Source: Streptomyces sp. GKU 895
GTDB taxonomy: Bacteria > Actinomycetota > Actinomycetes > Streptomycetales > Streptomycetaceae
DNA: 64,000 bases
Assembly: GCA_002027195.1 (NCBI GenBank)
Contig: MWJO01000013.1
Span: 51,475 to 115,474 of the forward strand
Direction of reading: 5' to 3'
A model generated the notes under the pieces. That model saw nothing but the letters and a program-made list of their open reading frames with translations, did no database searches and had not been told where the DNA came from. Position numbers and translations under genes: made by a program. Within the stretch, counting starts at the first letter, position 1, and each line of letters opens with the position of its first letter. Positions 11,688-21,045 of this stretch are shown here, piece by piece.

Positions 11688-13109
11688 TGTCCTCCTCGTC
11701 CGTTTCCGTCCCTCGGCTGGTCATCGCCGCGCCCTCTTCCGGGAGCGGGAAGACCACCGTCGCCACGGGGTTGATGGCCGCGTTCGCCGCGCGGGGGCTC
11801 GCCGTGTCCCCACACAAGGTCGGGCCGGACTACATCGACCCCGGGTATCACTCGCTCGCCACCGGGCGGGTGGGGCGGAACCTCGACGCGTATCTGTGCG
11901 GGCCGGAGTTGATCGGGCCGTTGTTCGCGCACGGGTCGCGCGGGTGTGACATCGCCGTCGTCGAGGGGGTGATGGGGATGTACGACGGGGCCGCGGGGGA
12001 AGGCGAACTAGCGTCCACCGCTCATGTCGCGAAGCTGTTGGGGGCGCCCGTCGTCCTCGTCGTCGACGCCTCTTCGCAGTCGCGGTCGGTGGCTGCGCTG
12101 GTGCACGGGTTCGCCTCGTGGGATCCGGAGGTGCGGGTCGGGGGCGTGATCCTCAACAAGGTCGCGTCCGACCGGCACGAGGAGCTGCTGCGGGAGGCGT
12201 TGGAGTCGGCCGGGGTGCCGGTGCTCGGGGTGCTGCGGCGGGTGGCCCAGGTGGATACGCCTTCCCGGCATCTGGGGTTGGTGCCGGTTGCCGAGCGGCG
12301 GGGAGCGGCGCTTGAGGCTGTGGCCGCTATGGGGGCGCAGGTTGCCCAAGGGTGCGAGCTGGCGGCGTTGGAGGCGCTGGCCCGCGCTGCCGGTGCCGTA
12401 CCAGGGGGCTGCGCCCCCTGGACCCCCCGCCTCGCCCACCCACCACCCGACTCGGTTGGCTGAGAAGCGAGGCAAGGACGGCGACGCCACCGACGCCACG
12501 AAGCGCAGCCCCGTCGTCGCCATCGCCGGTGGCCCCGCCTTCACCTTCTCCTACGCCGAGCACACCGAGCTCCTCACCGCCGCCGGAGCCGAGGTCGTCA
12601 CGTTCGATCCCCTGCGCGACGAGCAACTCCCCGAAGGGACCCGCGGCTTGGTCATCGGCGGCGGCTTCCCCGAGGTGTACGCCGCCGAGCTGTCCGCCAA
12701 CGAACCCCTGCGCAAGGCCGTCAGTGAGCTCGCCCTCAGCGGCGCCCCCGTCGCCGCCGAGTGTGCCGGGCTGCTGTATCTCTGCCGTGAGCTCGACGGA
12801 GCGCCCATGTGCGGTGTGCTCGACGCGTCCGCGCGGATGAGCGAGCGGCTCACGCTCGGGTACCGGGACGCGGTGGCCGTCGGCGACAGTTCCCTCGCCG
12901 TCGCCGGGACGCGGATGCGGGGACACGAGTTTCATCGGACCGTCGTGGAGCCCGGTGCCGGGGCGGCTCCGGCATGGGGGGTGCGCGCCCCTGCCCCGCG
13001 CGTCGAAGGTTTCGTACAACAAGGTGTGCACGCGAGTTATCTGCACACGCACTGGGCGTCCGAGCCCGGTGTGGCCCGTCGGTTCGTGGAGAGGTGCCGG
13101 ACGTCATGA
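11687..13109 (+). CDS. cobB: Cobyrinic acid a,c-diamide synthase CobB (one frameshift in linker)
   Basis: ATP- and glutamine-dependent enzyme that amidates the a and c carboxylates of (hydrogeno)cobyrinic acid. N-terminal P-loop SSGSGKTT at about residues 17-24, then SPHKVGPDYIDPGYH and VEGVMGMYDG; C-terminal glutamine amidotransferase domain with GGGFPEVYA, AAECAGLLYLC (nucleophile Cys) and MRGHEFHRT. The two domains lie in different frames. The break falls in the linker at 12.40-12.48 kb, which contains a 21-base perfect palindrome of the Streptomyces GGGGGCTGCGCCCCC repeat type (12401-12421); the net change is +1. The ATG at 11687 overlaps the cobO TGA; a GTG three bases earlier is an alternative. 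Ends in an ATGA overlap with cobI. Confidence 0.92.
12401..12421. repeat. Palindromic Streptomyces repeat inside cobB
   Basis: A perfect 9-bp stem (12401-12409 with 13-21 of the same block) with a TGC loop, core GGGGGCTGCGCCCCC, followed by a run of C. The same kind of element occurs between genes at 27.25 kb. Here it sits in the interdomain linker of cobB, exactly where the reading frame is lost. Confidence 0.7.
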
Positions 13110-13858
13110 GCAGCAGCAGGTTGATCGGAGTCGGGGTCGGTCCCGGCGATCCGGAGCTGGTGACCGTCAAGGGCGTCAACGCACTGCGTGCCGCCGATGT
13201 GGTCGTCGTCCCCGTGATGGCTGCACCTGATGGAAAGGACGGCGGGGAACGCGGGCGGGCCGAGGCCACCGTGCTGCATTACGTCGGACAGGAGAAGGTC
13301 GTACGGGTGGTGTTCGCGCTCAACGAGCGGACCGACCGGGGGCGGCGGGAGGCCGCCTGGGACGCCGCCGGGGAGCGGGTCGCGCGGCTGCTCGTCGAGC
13401 ACGGCACCGTCGCCTTCGCCACCATCGGCGATCCGAACGTCTACTCCACCTTCACCTATCTCGCGCAGACCATCGCCGAGCTGGTGCCGGGGACCGTCGT
13501 GGAGACCGTGCCCGGTATCACCGCCATGCAGGATCTCGCCGCGCGTTCCGGGGCCGTGCTCACCGAGGGCACCGAGCCGCTGACGCTCGTGCCCGTCACC
13601 GCCGGTGCCCAGGCGCTCAAGGACGCCCTGGCCGGGCCGGGGACGGTCGTGGCCTACAAGTTCGGGCGGCAGGCGCAGGAGGTCGCCGAGGCGCTGCGGC
13701 AGACCGGGCGGATCGACGACGCCGTGTGGGGGTCGGCGCTCGGGCTGCCGGAGGAGTCCGTGCGGCCGGCGGCCGAGCTCGACGGCGCCCCGCTCCCCTA
13801 CCTCTCCACGCTCATCGCGCCGGCCCGGCGTGACGGCGGGCGGGGCGGCAAGCTGTGA
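13106..13858 (+). CDS. cobI: Precorrin-2 C20-methyltransferase CobI
   Basis: SAM-dependent uroporphyrin-III-methyltransferase-family (tetrapyrrole methylase) enzyme that methylates C20 of precorrin-2. 250 aa, intact. It opens with the CobI/CbiL motif GVGVGPGDPELVTVKGVNAL and contains AFATIGDPNVYSTFTYLAQ and VPGITAMQDLAARSG, which separate it from the other methylases of the pathway. ATG overlaps the cobB TGA. Last gene before the embedded minus-strand ZIP gene. Confidence 0.95.
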   Translation: MSSSRLIGVGVGPGDPELVTVKGVNALRAADVVVVPVMAAPDGKDGGERGRAEATVLHYVGQEKVVRVVFALNERTDRGRREAAWDAAGERVARLLVEHGTVAFATIGDPNVYSTFTYLAQTIAELVPGTVVETVPGITAMQDLAARSGAVLTEGTEPLTLVPVTAGAQALKDALAGPGTVVAYKFGRQAQEVAEALRQTGRIDDAVWGSALGLPEESVRPAAELDGAPLPYLSTLIAPARRDGGRGGKL

Positions 13859-13861
13859 CCT

Positions 13862-13875
13862 CGCCCTTCGGGGCG
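13862..13875. terminator. Short UUCG hairpin between convergent genes
   Basis: CGCCC-TTCG-GGGCG: a 5-bp stem capped by the very stable UUCG tetraloop, filling the 17-base gap between the convergent cobI and ZIP stops. It may act as a weak bidirectional terminator or 3'-end stabiliser. Because cobM downstream has its own ribosome binding site and no obvious riboswitch, read-through from cobI is expected to matter. Confidence 0.35.
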
Positions 13876-14640
13876 TCAGTCGGCGATGCCCACCACCAGC
13901 CAGATGAACGCCACGCCCGCGACCGTGCACAGCAGGGTCGAGCGGGCGGGGTGTTCGTGGTGGGCCTCGGGGAGGATCTCGGCGGCCGCCAGATAGAGGA
14001 GCGCGCCACCGAAGAAGCCGAGATACGCGCCGAGCAGCTTCTCCGGGATGGTGAAGAAGAGGGTCGACGCGGCGCCCACGACCGGGGCCGCCGCGTCCGC
14101 GACCAGCATCGCCATCGCCCGGCGGCGGGCGTTCCCGTACAGGCTCGTGATCGTGTACGTGTTGAAGCCGTCCGCGAAGTCATGGGCGATGACCGCGAGG
14201 GCCACCGCGGTGCCCATGCCGCCGCCCACCTGGAAGGCCGCGCCGATCGCCACGCCGTCCATGGCGCTGTGGCCGACCATCGCCGCGGCGGCCGTCAGGC
14301 CCACCTCGGGGACCCGGGCGTCCCTCTCCTCGCCGCCGTGCGCGGCCTGGCGGGCGGCGAGGAGCCGTTCCACCAGATGGGCCAGCAGGAAGCCGGCCAC
14401 GAACAGCAGCAGCGCGGCCGGTACGCCGAACACCTCGGTGCCCGCCGCCTCCAGCGCCTCCGGCAGCAGGTCCAGGCCGACCACGCCCAGCATGAGGCCG
14501 CCGGCCAGGCCAAGGACCAGGTGACGGCGGTCGGTCACCCGCTGTGCCGTCCAGCCGCCGGCCAGTGTCATCAGGAACGCGCCGAGCGCGACGAACACCG
14601 CCATGGGCCCTTCGTATCCGATCAGGCCCTGTTCGCGCAC
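13876..14640 (-). CDS. ZIP-family metal transporter
   Basis: A 254-aa integral membrane protein of the ZIP (zinc/iron permease) family with about eight hydrophobic segments. The diagnostic metal-binding helices are visible: HSAMDGVAIGAAFQVGGG (helix IV) and HDFADGFNTYTI plus PEAHHEHP toward the C-terminus; a charged, His-containing loop (HGGEERD) follows helix III. The start used is a GTG at 14640; an ATG 36 bases inside (MAVFVALG) is also possible. It is the only gene on the minus strand within the cob operon, between cobI and cobM, which suggests uptake of a divalent metal (cobalt or zinc) connected with B12 synthesis; substrate is inference. Confidence 0.88.
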   Translation of the reverse strand: MREQGLIGYEGPMAVFVALGAFLMTLAGGWTAQRVTDRRHLVLGLAGGLMLGVVGLDLLPEALEAAGTEVFGVPAALLLFVAGFLLAHLVERLLAARQAAHGGEERDARVPEVGLTAAAAMVGHSAMDGVAIGAAFQVGGGMGTAVALAVIAHDFADGFNTYTITSLYGNARRRAMAMLVADAAAPVVGAASTLFFTIPEKLLGAYLGFFGGALLYLAAAEILPEAHHEHPARSTLLCTVAGVAFIWLVVGIAD

Positions 14641-14693
14641 ATCCAGACCCCCAGTGAAGCTCCGTGAATCTTCGTACGAGAGGACCCGAACCC

Positions 14694-15512
14694 ATGGCCG
14701 ACGCCCCCACCGGCAAGGTGACCTTCGTCGGTGCCGGACCCGGCGCCGCCGATCTGCTGACGTTCCGTGCCGCGCGTGCCATCGCCGAGGCCGACGTCGT
14801 GATCTGGGCGGCGAGCCTGGTCCAGGCCGAGGTCCTGGAGCACGCCCGTGAGGGGGCGGAGATCCTCGACTCGGCGACGATGTCGCTGGAGGACGTCGTG
14901 GCCGTGTACGAGCGGGCGCATCAGCACGCGTTGAAGGTCGCCCGTATCCACTCCGGCGATCCCGCCCTGTGGGGCGGTACGCAGGAGCAGCTCGACCGGT
15001 GTGCGCGGATCGGCATCGCGACCGAAGTGGTCCCCGGTGTCTCCGCGTTCTCCGCCGTCGCCGCGCTCGCGCAGCGCGAGCTGACCATTCCCGAGGTCGC
15101 GCAGTCCGTGGTGCTGACCCGCCTCGGCGGCGGCAAGACGCCGATGCCGCCCGGTGAGGAGGTGCGGGAGTTCGCCAAGCACGGCACCACCATGGCGATC
15201 TTCCTGTCGGCGGCGCGCAGTGGTCAGCTGGTGCGGGAGCTGCTGGAGGGCGGCTATCCGACGTCCACCCCGGTGGTCGTCGCCTATCAGGCCACCTGGC
15301 CCGAGGAGCTGGTCGTGCGGTGCACGATCGAGACGCTGGAGGAGACGGTCAAGGAGCACAAGCTCTGGAAGCACACGCTCTTCCTGGTCGGGCCCGCGCT
15401 CGACGCCGAGGGCACCCGCTCGCACCTGTACCACCCCGGTCACTTCCACGGCTACCGCAAGGCCGACCCGGAGGCCCGCCGGGCCCTGCGCGCGCGGGGT
15501 GCGAGTACGTGA
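14694..15512 (+). CDS. cobM: Precorrin-4 C11-methyltransferase CobM
   Basis: Tetrapyrrole methylase that methylates C11 of precorrin-4. Intact, 272 aa from the ATG at 14694, which has GAGAGGA about ten bases upstream; a GTG 30 bases earlier is less likely. Motifs: VTFVGAGPGAADLLTFRAAR at the N-terminus (SAM-binding loop), IHSGDPALWGGTQEQ, VVPGVSAFSAVAA and PVVVAYQATWPEE. The stop overlaps the GTG start of cobL. Starts a second plus-strand run of cob genes after the ZIP gene. Confidence 0.95.
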   Translation: MADAPTGKVTFVGAGPGAADLLTFRAARAIAEADVVIWAASLVQAEVLEHAREGAEILDSATMSLEDVVAVYERAHQHALKVARIHSGDPALWGGTQEQLDRCARIGIATEVVPGVSAFSAVAALAQRELTIPEVAQSVVLTRLGGGKTPMPPGEEVREFAKHGTTMAIFLSAARSGQLVRELLEGGYPTSTPVVVAYQATWPEELVVRCTIETLEETVKEHKLWKHTLFLVGPALDAEGTRSHLYHPGHFHGYRKADPEARRALRARGAST

Positions 15513-16743
15513 TCACGGTCTTCGGTACGGGGACGGGGGCGCCGGTTCCCGCCGACGTGCTGGCCGGGGCCCGGTTGGTGGTGGGCGGCCGGCGTCATCT
15601 GGCGTCCGCGCCCGTGCCCGACGACGCCGAGCAGGTCGTCCTCGGGCCGCTGGCGCCCGCGCTGGACGTCATCGAGCGGCATCTGAAGGCGGAGAGCCCG
15701 GTCGTCGTGCTCGCCTCGGGTGATCCCGGGTTCTTCGGGATCGTGCGGGCGCTGGCCGAGCGGTTCGGGTCCGGGCGGTTGGACGTACGGCCGGGAGTGC
15801 CGTCCGTCGCCGCCGCGTTCGCGCGGCTGGGGCTGACGTGGGACGACGCGGTCGTGGTCAGCGCGCACGGGCGGGAGCTGCGGACGGCCGTGCACGTGTG
15901 CCGGGCGCGGCCCAAGGTCGCGGTGCTGACCGGGCCGGGGTCCGGGCCCGCCGAGCTGGGGGCCGCGCTGCGGGCCGACGCCCGGGTCCTGGTCGTCGCC
16001 TCCGCGCTGGGCTCCGGCGAGGAGCGCGTCGAGCGGGTGACGCCGGCCGAGGCCGCCGCCCGTGACTGGGGGGCGTCGGTCAGCGTGGTGCTGTGCCTGG
16101 ACGAGGCGCGGCTGCTGGGTCCCGTCGCGCGGACGGTCGCCGGGTCCGACGCCGGCCCCGGTCGATGGGCGCTGGACGAGGACGCGTTCGCGCACCGTGA
16201 CTCGATGATCACCAAGTTCGAGGTACGGGCCTCGCGCTGGCCCGGCTCGGCCCACGGCTCGGCGACCACGTCTGGGACATCGGGGCGGGCTCCGGTTCGG
16301 TCGCGGTGGAGTGCGCGCGGTTCGGCGCGGCCGTCACCGCCGTCGAGAAGACCCGGGACGGCGTCGAGCGGGTGCGTGCCAACGCGGCGGCCCACGGGGT
16401 CGACGTACGGGCCGTGCACGGGGCCGCGCCCACGGTGCTGTCCGATCTCGACGACCCCGACGCCGTGTTCGTCGGCGGCGGCGGGCGGGAGCTGCCCGCG
16501 ATCGTCACCGCGTGCGCGCGGCGCGCCCGGCGGACGGTCGTCGTGGCGATGGCCGCGCTCGACCGGGTGCCGGCCGTGCGCGAGGCGCTCACCGGCGCCG
16601 GGTTCTCCTGCGACGGCGTGCTGTTGCAGTCGTCGCGGCTGGCGCCGTTGCCCGGGGACGTGACCCGGCTCGCGGCGACCAACCCTGTTTTTCTGCTGTG
16701 GGGGTACCGAACCCCCGTTTCTCATGAGGGAGTAGCCCTGTGA
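15509..16743 (+). CDS. cobL: Precorrin-6Y C5,15-methyltransferase (decarboxylating) CobL (one frameshift)
   Basis: Bifunctional enzyme: an N-terminal CbiE-like tetrapyrrole methylase (TVFGTGTGAPVPADVL, VLASGDPGFFGIVR, DVRPGVPSVAAAFARLG) and a C-terminal CbiT-like Rossmann methyltransferase/decarboxylase (WDIGAGSGSVAVE, DDPDAVFVGGGG). The two halves are in different frames because one C is missing near 16230 (GGCCTCGCG where GGCCCTCGCG restores ALALARLG). GTG start at 15509 overlaps the cobM stop; the C-terminal frame ends at 16743 and overlaps the next GTG start. Total length is normal once joined. Confidence 0.93.
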
Positions 16744-18440
16744 TCGGCCTCATTTCCGCCACCGCGGCGGGCGCGGCTGCGCGCGACCGGCTGGCCGCGG
16801 CGTGGCCGGAGCGGACGCGCGTGTACGAAGGTCCCGTCGGGGACGCCGTACGGGCCGCGTTCGCGGAGTGCGAGCAACTGGTGTGCTTCCTCGCCACGGG
16901 GGCCGTGGTGCGGCTCATCGCGCCGCTGCTCGGCGACAAGGCGTCCGACCCGGGTGTCGTGTGCGTCGACGAGGCGGGGCGGTTCGCCGTGTCGCTGGTC
17001 GGCGGGCACGGCGGCGGCGCCAATGAACTCGCCCGTGAGGTAGGGGAGTTGCTGGGCGCGGAGCCGGTCGTCACGACGGCGACGGACGCGGTCGGCCTGC
17101 CGGGGCTCGACACGCTCGGTTTCCCCGTCGAGGGCGATGTCGCCGCCGTCTCGCGGGCGCTCCTCGACGGTGAACCGGTCGCGCTGGAGGCGGAGTTGGC
17201 ATGGCCGCTGCCCGCGCTGAAGGTCACCGAGGACGGCGCCCATGTCGTGCGGGTCACCGACCGTCTCGTCCAGCCCGCCTCGCGGGAGGTCGTGCTGCGG
17301 CCGCCGTCCCTCGTCGTCGGGGTCGGCGCCTCCAGGGGCGTACCGGCGGACGAGGTGCTGGTGCTGGTGCGGGACGCCTGCGGGACGCCGGGCTGTCGGA
17401 GGCGTCCCTCGCCGAACTCGCCACCGTGGACGCCAAGGCGGACGAGCCGGGCATCGTCGAGGCCGCCCGCGCGCTGGGGGTCCCGCTGGTCACCCACACC
17501 GCCGCGGCCCTCTCGGCCGTCGAGGTGCCCAACCCCTCCGTCGCGCCGCTGGCCGCCGTGGGCACCCCGTCCGTCGCCGAGGCCGCCGCGCTCGTGACCG
17601 GCGGCGAACTCCTCGTACCCAAGCGGAAGTCCTCGCGGGCGGACGGACACGCCGCGATGGCGACCTGTGCCGTCGTACGGCGTCCCGCGCGCGGCCGGCT
17701 CGCGGTGGTCGGGCTCGGGCCCGGCGCCCGGGATCTGCTCACCCCGCGCGCGAAGGCGGAGTTGCGGGGCGCCGCCGTGCTGGTCGGCCTGGACCAGTAC
17801 GTCGACCAGATCCGCGATCTGCTGCGGCCCGGCACCGTGATCCTGGAGTCGGGGCTCGGGGCCGAGGAGGAGCGGGCCCGGACGGCCGTCGCGGAGGCGC
17901 GGAAGGGGCGGGCCGTCGCGCTGATCGGCAGCGGGGACGCGGGCGTGTACGCCATGGCCTCCCCCGCGCTCGCCGAGGCGTCCGACGACATCGAGGTCGT
18001 CGGTGTGCCCGGAGTCGACCGCCGCGCTCGCCGCCGCCGCGATCCTGGGCGCCCCGCTCGGCCACGACCACGTCTCCATCAGCCTCTCCGACCTGCACAC
18101 CCCCTGGGAGGTCATCGAGCGGCGGGTGCGGGCGGCGGCCGAGGCGGACATCGTGGTCACCTTCTACAACCCGCGCTCCCGGGGCCGCGACTGGCAGCTG
18201 CCGAAGGCGCTGGCGATCCTCGCCGGGCACCGGGAGCCGGCCACGCCGGTCGGCGTCGTGCGGAACGCGTCGCGGCCGGACGAGTCCAGTCGGCTCACGA
18301 CACTGGGGTCCCTGGATCCGGCGACGGTCGACATGATGACGGTCGTGACCGTCGGCAACACGGCGACCCGGGACATCGCGGGGCGCATGGTGACACCGCG
18401 CGGCTACCGCTGGCAGACCGCCGAGGAGGGCGCCAAGTGA
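16740..18440 (+). CDS. CbiG-CobJ fusion: cobalt-precorrin-5A hydrolase / precorrin-3B C17-methyltransferase (two frameshifts)
   Basis: Residues about 1-315 are CbiG-like: ATGAVVRLIAPLLGDKASDP and LVGGHGGGANELAREV at the N-terminus, then DEPGIVEAARALGVPLVTH and VPNPS in the C-terminal CbiG domain. The rest is CobJ/CbiH: LAVVGLGPGARDLLTPRAK, SGDAGVYAMASPAL, SLSDLHTPWEVIERR, VVTFYNPRSRGRDWQL, VTVGNTATRD. Frame breaks lie near 17378 (one C missing, DALRDAG lost) and near 18017 (one extra G in the VPGVTAALAAA segment). CbiG/CobJ fusions are known in actinobacteria. GTG start at 16740 overlaps cobL; the TGA at 18438 overlaps cobH. Confidence 0.92.
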
Positions 18441-19022
18441 TCCGTGAGGTCCACCCCATCGAGGAGGAGTCCTACCGGCGGCTGCGGGCCCGCCTGGACA
18501 CCTCGCACTTCCCGCCGCTGACCCGGGCGGTGGTCGAGCGGGTCATCCACTCCGCCGCCGACCTGGCGTACGCCGACGACCTCGTCATGGACGAGGGCGA
18601 GCTGGAGAAGGCGCATGCCGCCCTGCACGGCGGGGCGCCCGTCGTCGTGGACGTCGAGATGGTCGCGGCCGGCATCACCCGGCGCGAGACCGTCTGCCGG
18701 CTGCGCGACGCCGTGGCCGGGCCGGGGCTGACCCGCTCCGCGCACGCGATCCGGCTCGCCTACGAGCAGGTCGGCCCCGGCGCCCTCTGGGTGATCGGCA
18801 ACGCGCCGACCGCGCTGGAGGAACTGCTCACCCTGGACGCCGCCCCGGCGCTCGTCATCGGTCTGCCCGTCGGCTTCGTCGGCGCGGTCGAGTCCAAGGC
18901 CGCGTTGCGCGAGAGCGGACTGCCCGCCGTGAGCAACGTGTCCGAGAAGGGCGGGTCGGCCGTCGCCTCGGCCGCGCTCAACGCCCTGCTGTACCACCCG
19001 TTCCACCGAGGAGAAATCGTGA
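18437..19022 (+). CDS. cobH: Precorrin-8X methylmutase CobH (3' end uncertain)
   Basis: Moves the C11 methyl group to C12, giving hydrogenobyrinic acid. Recognisable blocks: HPIEEESYRRLRARLDT, HSAADLAYADDLVMDEG, VVDVEMVAAGI, TRSAHAIRLA (catalytic histidine region), WVIGNAPTALEELL and GFVGAVESKAALRESGLPAVSN. GTG start at 18437 overlaps the previous TGA. In the given sequence the frame has no stop and runs into the cbiX start; removing one C from CACCCGTTCC near 19003 gives an ending LLYHRSTEEKS and a TGA at 19020-19022 overlapping the cbiX GTG, which is the arrangement seen for its neighbours. End coordinate rests on that correction. Confidence 0.88.
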
Positions 19023-19949
19023 CCACCCCCAGCCCGCTCTGCTCATCGCCGGCCACGGCACCCGGGACGAGGCCGGGCCGAGGCGTTCCGCGCCTTCGTA
19101 CGGGAGTTGGGGCGCCGCCACCCCGAACTGCCCGTCGCGGGCGGCTTCATCGAACTGTCCCCGCCGCCGCTCGGCGAAGCCGTCACCGAGCTGGTGGAGC
19201 GAGGCGTACGACGGTTCGCCGCCGTGCCGCTGATGCTGGTCTCCGCCGGTCACGCCAAGGGCGACATCCCGGCGGCGCTGGCCCGCGAGAAGGAACGGCA
19301 CCCGGGGATCTCGTACACCTACGGGCGTCCGCTGGGCCCGCACCCGTCGCTGCTGAACGTTCTGGAGCGGCGGCTGGAGGAGGCGCTCGGCACCGAGGGG
19401 CGCACGCCCGGTGACCTCGCCGACGTGACCGTGCTGCTCGTCGGGCGCGGTTCCACCGACCCGGACGCCAACGCCGAGGTGCACAAGGCGGCCCGGCTGC
19501 TGTGGGAGGGGCGCGGGTACGCGGGCGTGGAGACGGCGTTCGTGTCGCTGGCCGCGCCGGACGTGCCGAGCGGCCTGGACCGGTGCGTGAAGCTGGGCGC
19601 GCGGCGGATCGTGGTCCTGCCGTACTTCCTGTTCACCGGCATCCTCCCGGACCGGGTCCGGCAGCAGACCGAGGGCTGGGCCGCCGCGCACCCCGACGTC
19701 GAGGTGCGCTCGGCCGACGTCATCGGGCCGGAGCCGGAGCTGCTCGACCTGGTGATGGAGCGGTACCAGGAGGCGGTCAAGGGCGATCTGCGGATGAACT
19801 GCGACTCGTGCGTCTACCGCATCGCGCTGCCCGGTTTCGAGGACAAGGTGGGCCTGCCGCAGCAGCCGCACTTCCACCCCGACGACGACGGCCACCATCA
19901 CCACGGCCATGGACACCACCACCACGGCTCCCACTCCCATGCGCACTGA
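19019..19949 (+). CDS. cbiX: Sirohydrochlorin chelatase-like CbiX with His-rich tail (two frameshifts at 5' end)
   Basis: CbiX-type chelatases insert cobalt (or ferrous iron) into sirohydrochlorin. GTG at 19019 follows GAGGAG at six bases. One missing C near 19030 and one missing G near 19075 break the first 25 codons; correcting them gives LLIAGHGTRDEAGAEAF, the canonical CbiX opening. The remaining frame shows two CbiX repeats (VAGGFIELSPPPLGEAV, VPLMLVSAGHAKGDIP; VTVLLVGRGSTDPDANAE, VVLPYFLFTGILPDRV). A C-terminal Cys pair (CDSC) and a His/Asp tail of about 25 residues (DDDGHHHHGHGHHHH...) probably bind metal. The stop overlaps the next start by 11 bases. Confidence 0.9.
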
Positions 19950-21015
19950 CAGACAGGACACCGGCAGCCACGACCTGCGGCACCACGGTGACGCCGAGGT
20001 ACGGGACGACGGGGCGCGGCTCACCGACCTCGCCGTGAACGTCCGCGCCGACACACCCCCGAGATGGCTGCGGGAGCGGATCGCCGAGTCGCTGACCGGG
20101 CTGGCCGCCTACCCGGACGGCCGCGAGGCACGGGAGGCGGTCGCGGCCCGGCACGGGCTGCCCGCGGAGCGGGTGCTGCTCACGGCCGGTGCGGCGGAGG
20201 CCTTCGTGCTGCTCGCCCGCGCCCTGGAGACCCGTCATCCGCTGGTCGTGCACCCGCAGTTCACGGAGCCGGAGGCGGCGCTGCGGGACGCGGGGCACAC
20301 CGTCGACCGGCTGCTGCTGCGCGAGGAGGACGGCTTCCGGCTCGATCCGGAGGCCGTCCCCGAGGACGCCGACCTGGTGGTGATCGGCAACCCGACGAAC
20401 CCGACATCGGTCCTGCACCCGGCGGACACGATCGCCCGACTCGCCCGTCCCGGGCGGACGTTGGTGGTGGACGAGGCGTTCATGGACGCGGTGCCGGGCG
20501 AGCGGGAGGCGCTGGCGGGACGCACCGACGTCCCCGGGCTGGTCGTCCTGCGCAGCCTGACCAAGACCTGGGGGCTGGCCGGGCTGCGCATCGGGTACGT
20601 CCTCGCCGCGCCGGAGACCATCGGCGAGCTGGAGCGGGCCCAGCCGCTGTGGCCGGTGTCCACCCCGGCGCTCGCGGCGGCGCGGGCCTGCGTGCAGCCG
20701 CAGGCCCTGGCCGAGGCGGCCCACGCGGCCCACCGGATCGCCGCCGACCGGGCCCATCTCGTCGCCGGGCTGCGGGAGTTCGCCCCGGACGGGCTGAAGG
20801 TGGCCGAACCGGCGGAGGGCCCCTTCGTCCTCGTACGCCTGCCCCGGGCCGCCGCCGTGCGCCGGCATCTGCGCGACCTCGGTTTCGCGGTGCGGCGCGG
20901 GGACACGTTCCCCGGCCTGGACGAGGAGTGGCTGCGGCTCGCGGTGCGGGACCGGACGACGGTCAACTCGTTCCTCCAGGCGCTGGACCAGGCGATGGTC
21001 CTGTCGCAGCACTGA
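19939..21015 (+). CDS. Threonine-phosphate decarboxylase-like PLP enzyme (CobC/CobD type)
   Basis: Fold-type I PLP aminotransferase-family protein of 358 aa, intact. The N-terminus (LTDLAVNVRADTPPRWLRERI) and the PLP site SLTKTWGLAGLRIGYVLA (Schiff-base Lys in TKT) match the histidinol-phosphate aminotransferase-like enzymes found in B12 clusters, which decarboxylate L-threonine phosphate to aminopropanol phosphate for CobD. VIGNPTNPTSVLHP is the cofactor-contacting segment. The ATG at 19939 overlaps cbiX by 11 bases. Assignment to this step rests on position in the cob operon; a plain aminotransferase cannot be excluded. Confidence 0.85.
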   Translation: MRTDRQDTGSHDLRHHGDAEVRDDGARLTDLAVNVRADTPPRWLRERIAESLTGLAAYPDGREAREAVAARHGLPAERVLLTAGAAEAFVLLARALETRHPLVVHPQFTEPEAALRDAGHTVDRLLLREEDGFRLDPEAVPEDADLVVIGNPTNPTSVLHPADTIARLARPGRTLVVDEAFMDAVPGEREALAGRTDVPGLVVLRSLTKTWGLAGLRIGYVLAAPETIGELERAQPLWPVSTPALAAARACVQPQALAEAAHAAHRIAADRAHLVAGLREFAPDGLKVAEPAEGPFVLVRLPRAAAVRRHLRDLGFAVRRGDTFPGLDEEWLRLAVRDRTTVNSFLQALDQAMVLSQH

Positions 21016-21045
21016 GGGGGAACGCGGTGGGCGCCGCCGGGGTGG

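Noticed and set aside
17377..18020. Programmed frameshifting in the CbiG-CobJ gene
   Set aside because: Two opposite shifts without slippery heptamers, and similar breaks occur in unrelated genes; sequence error is simpler.
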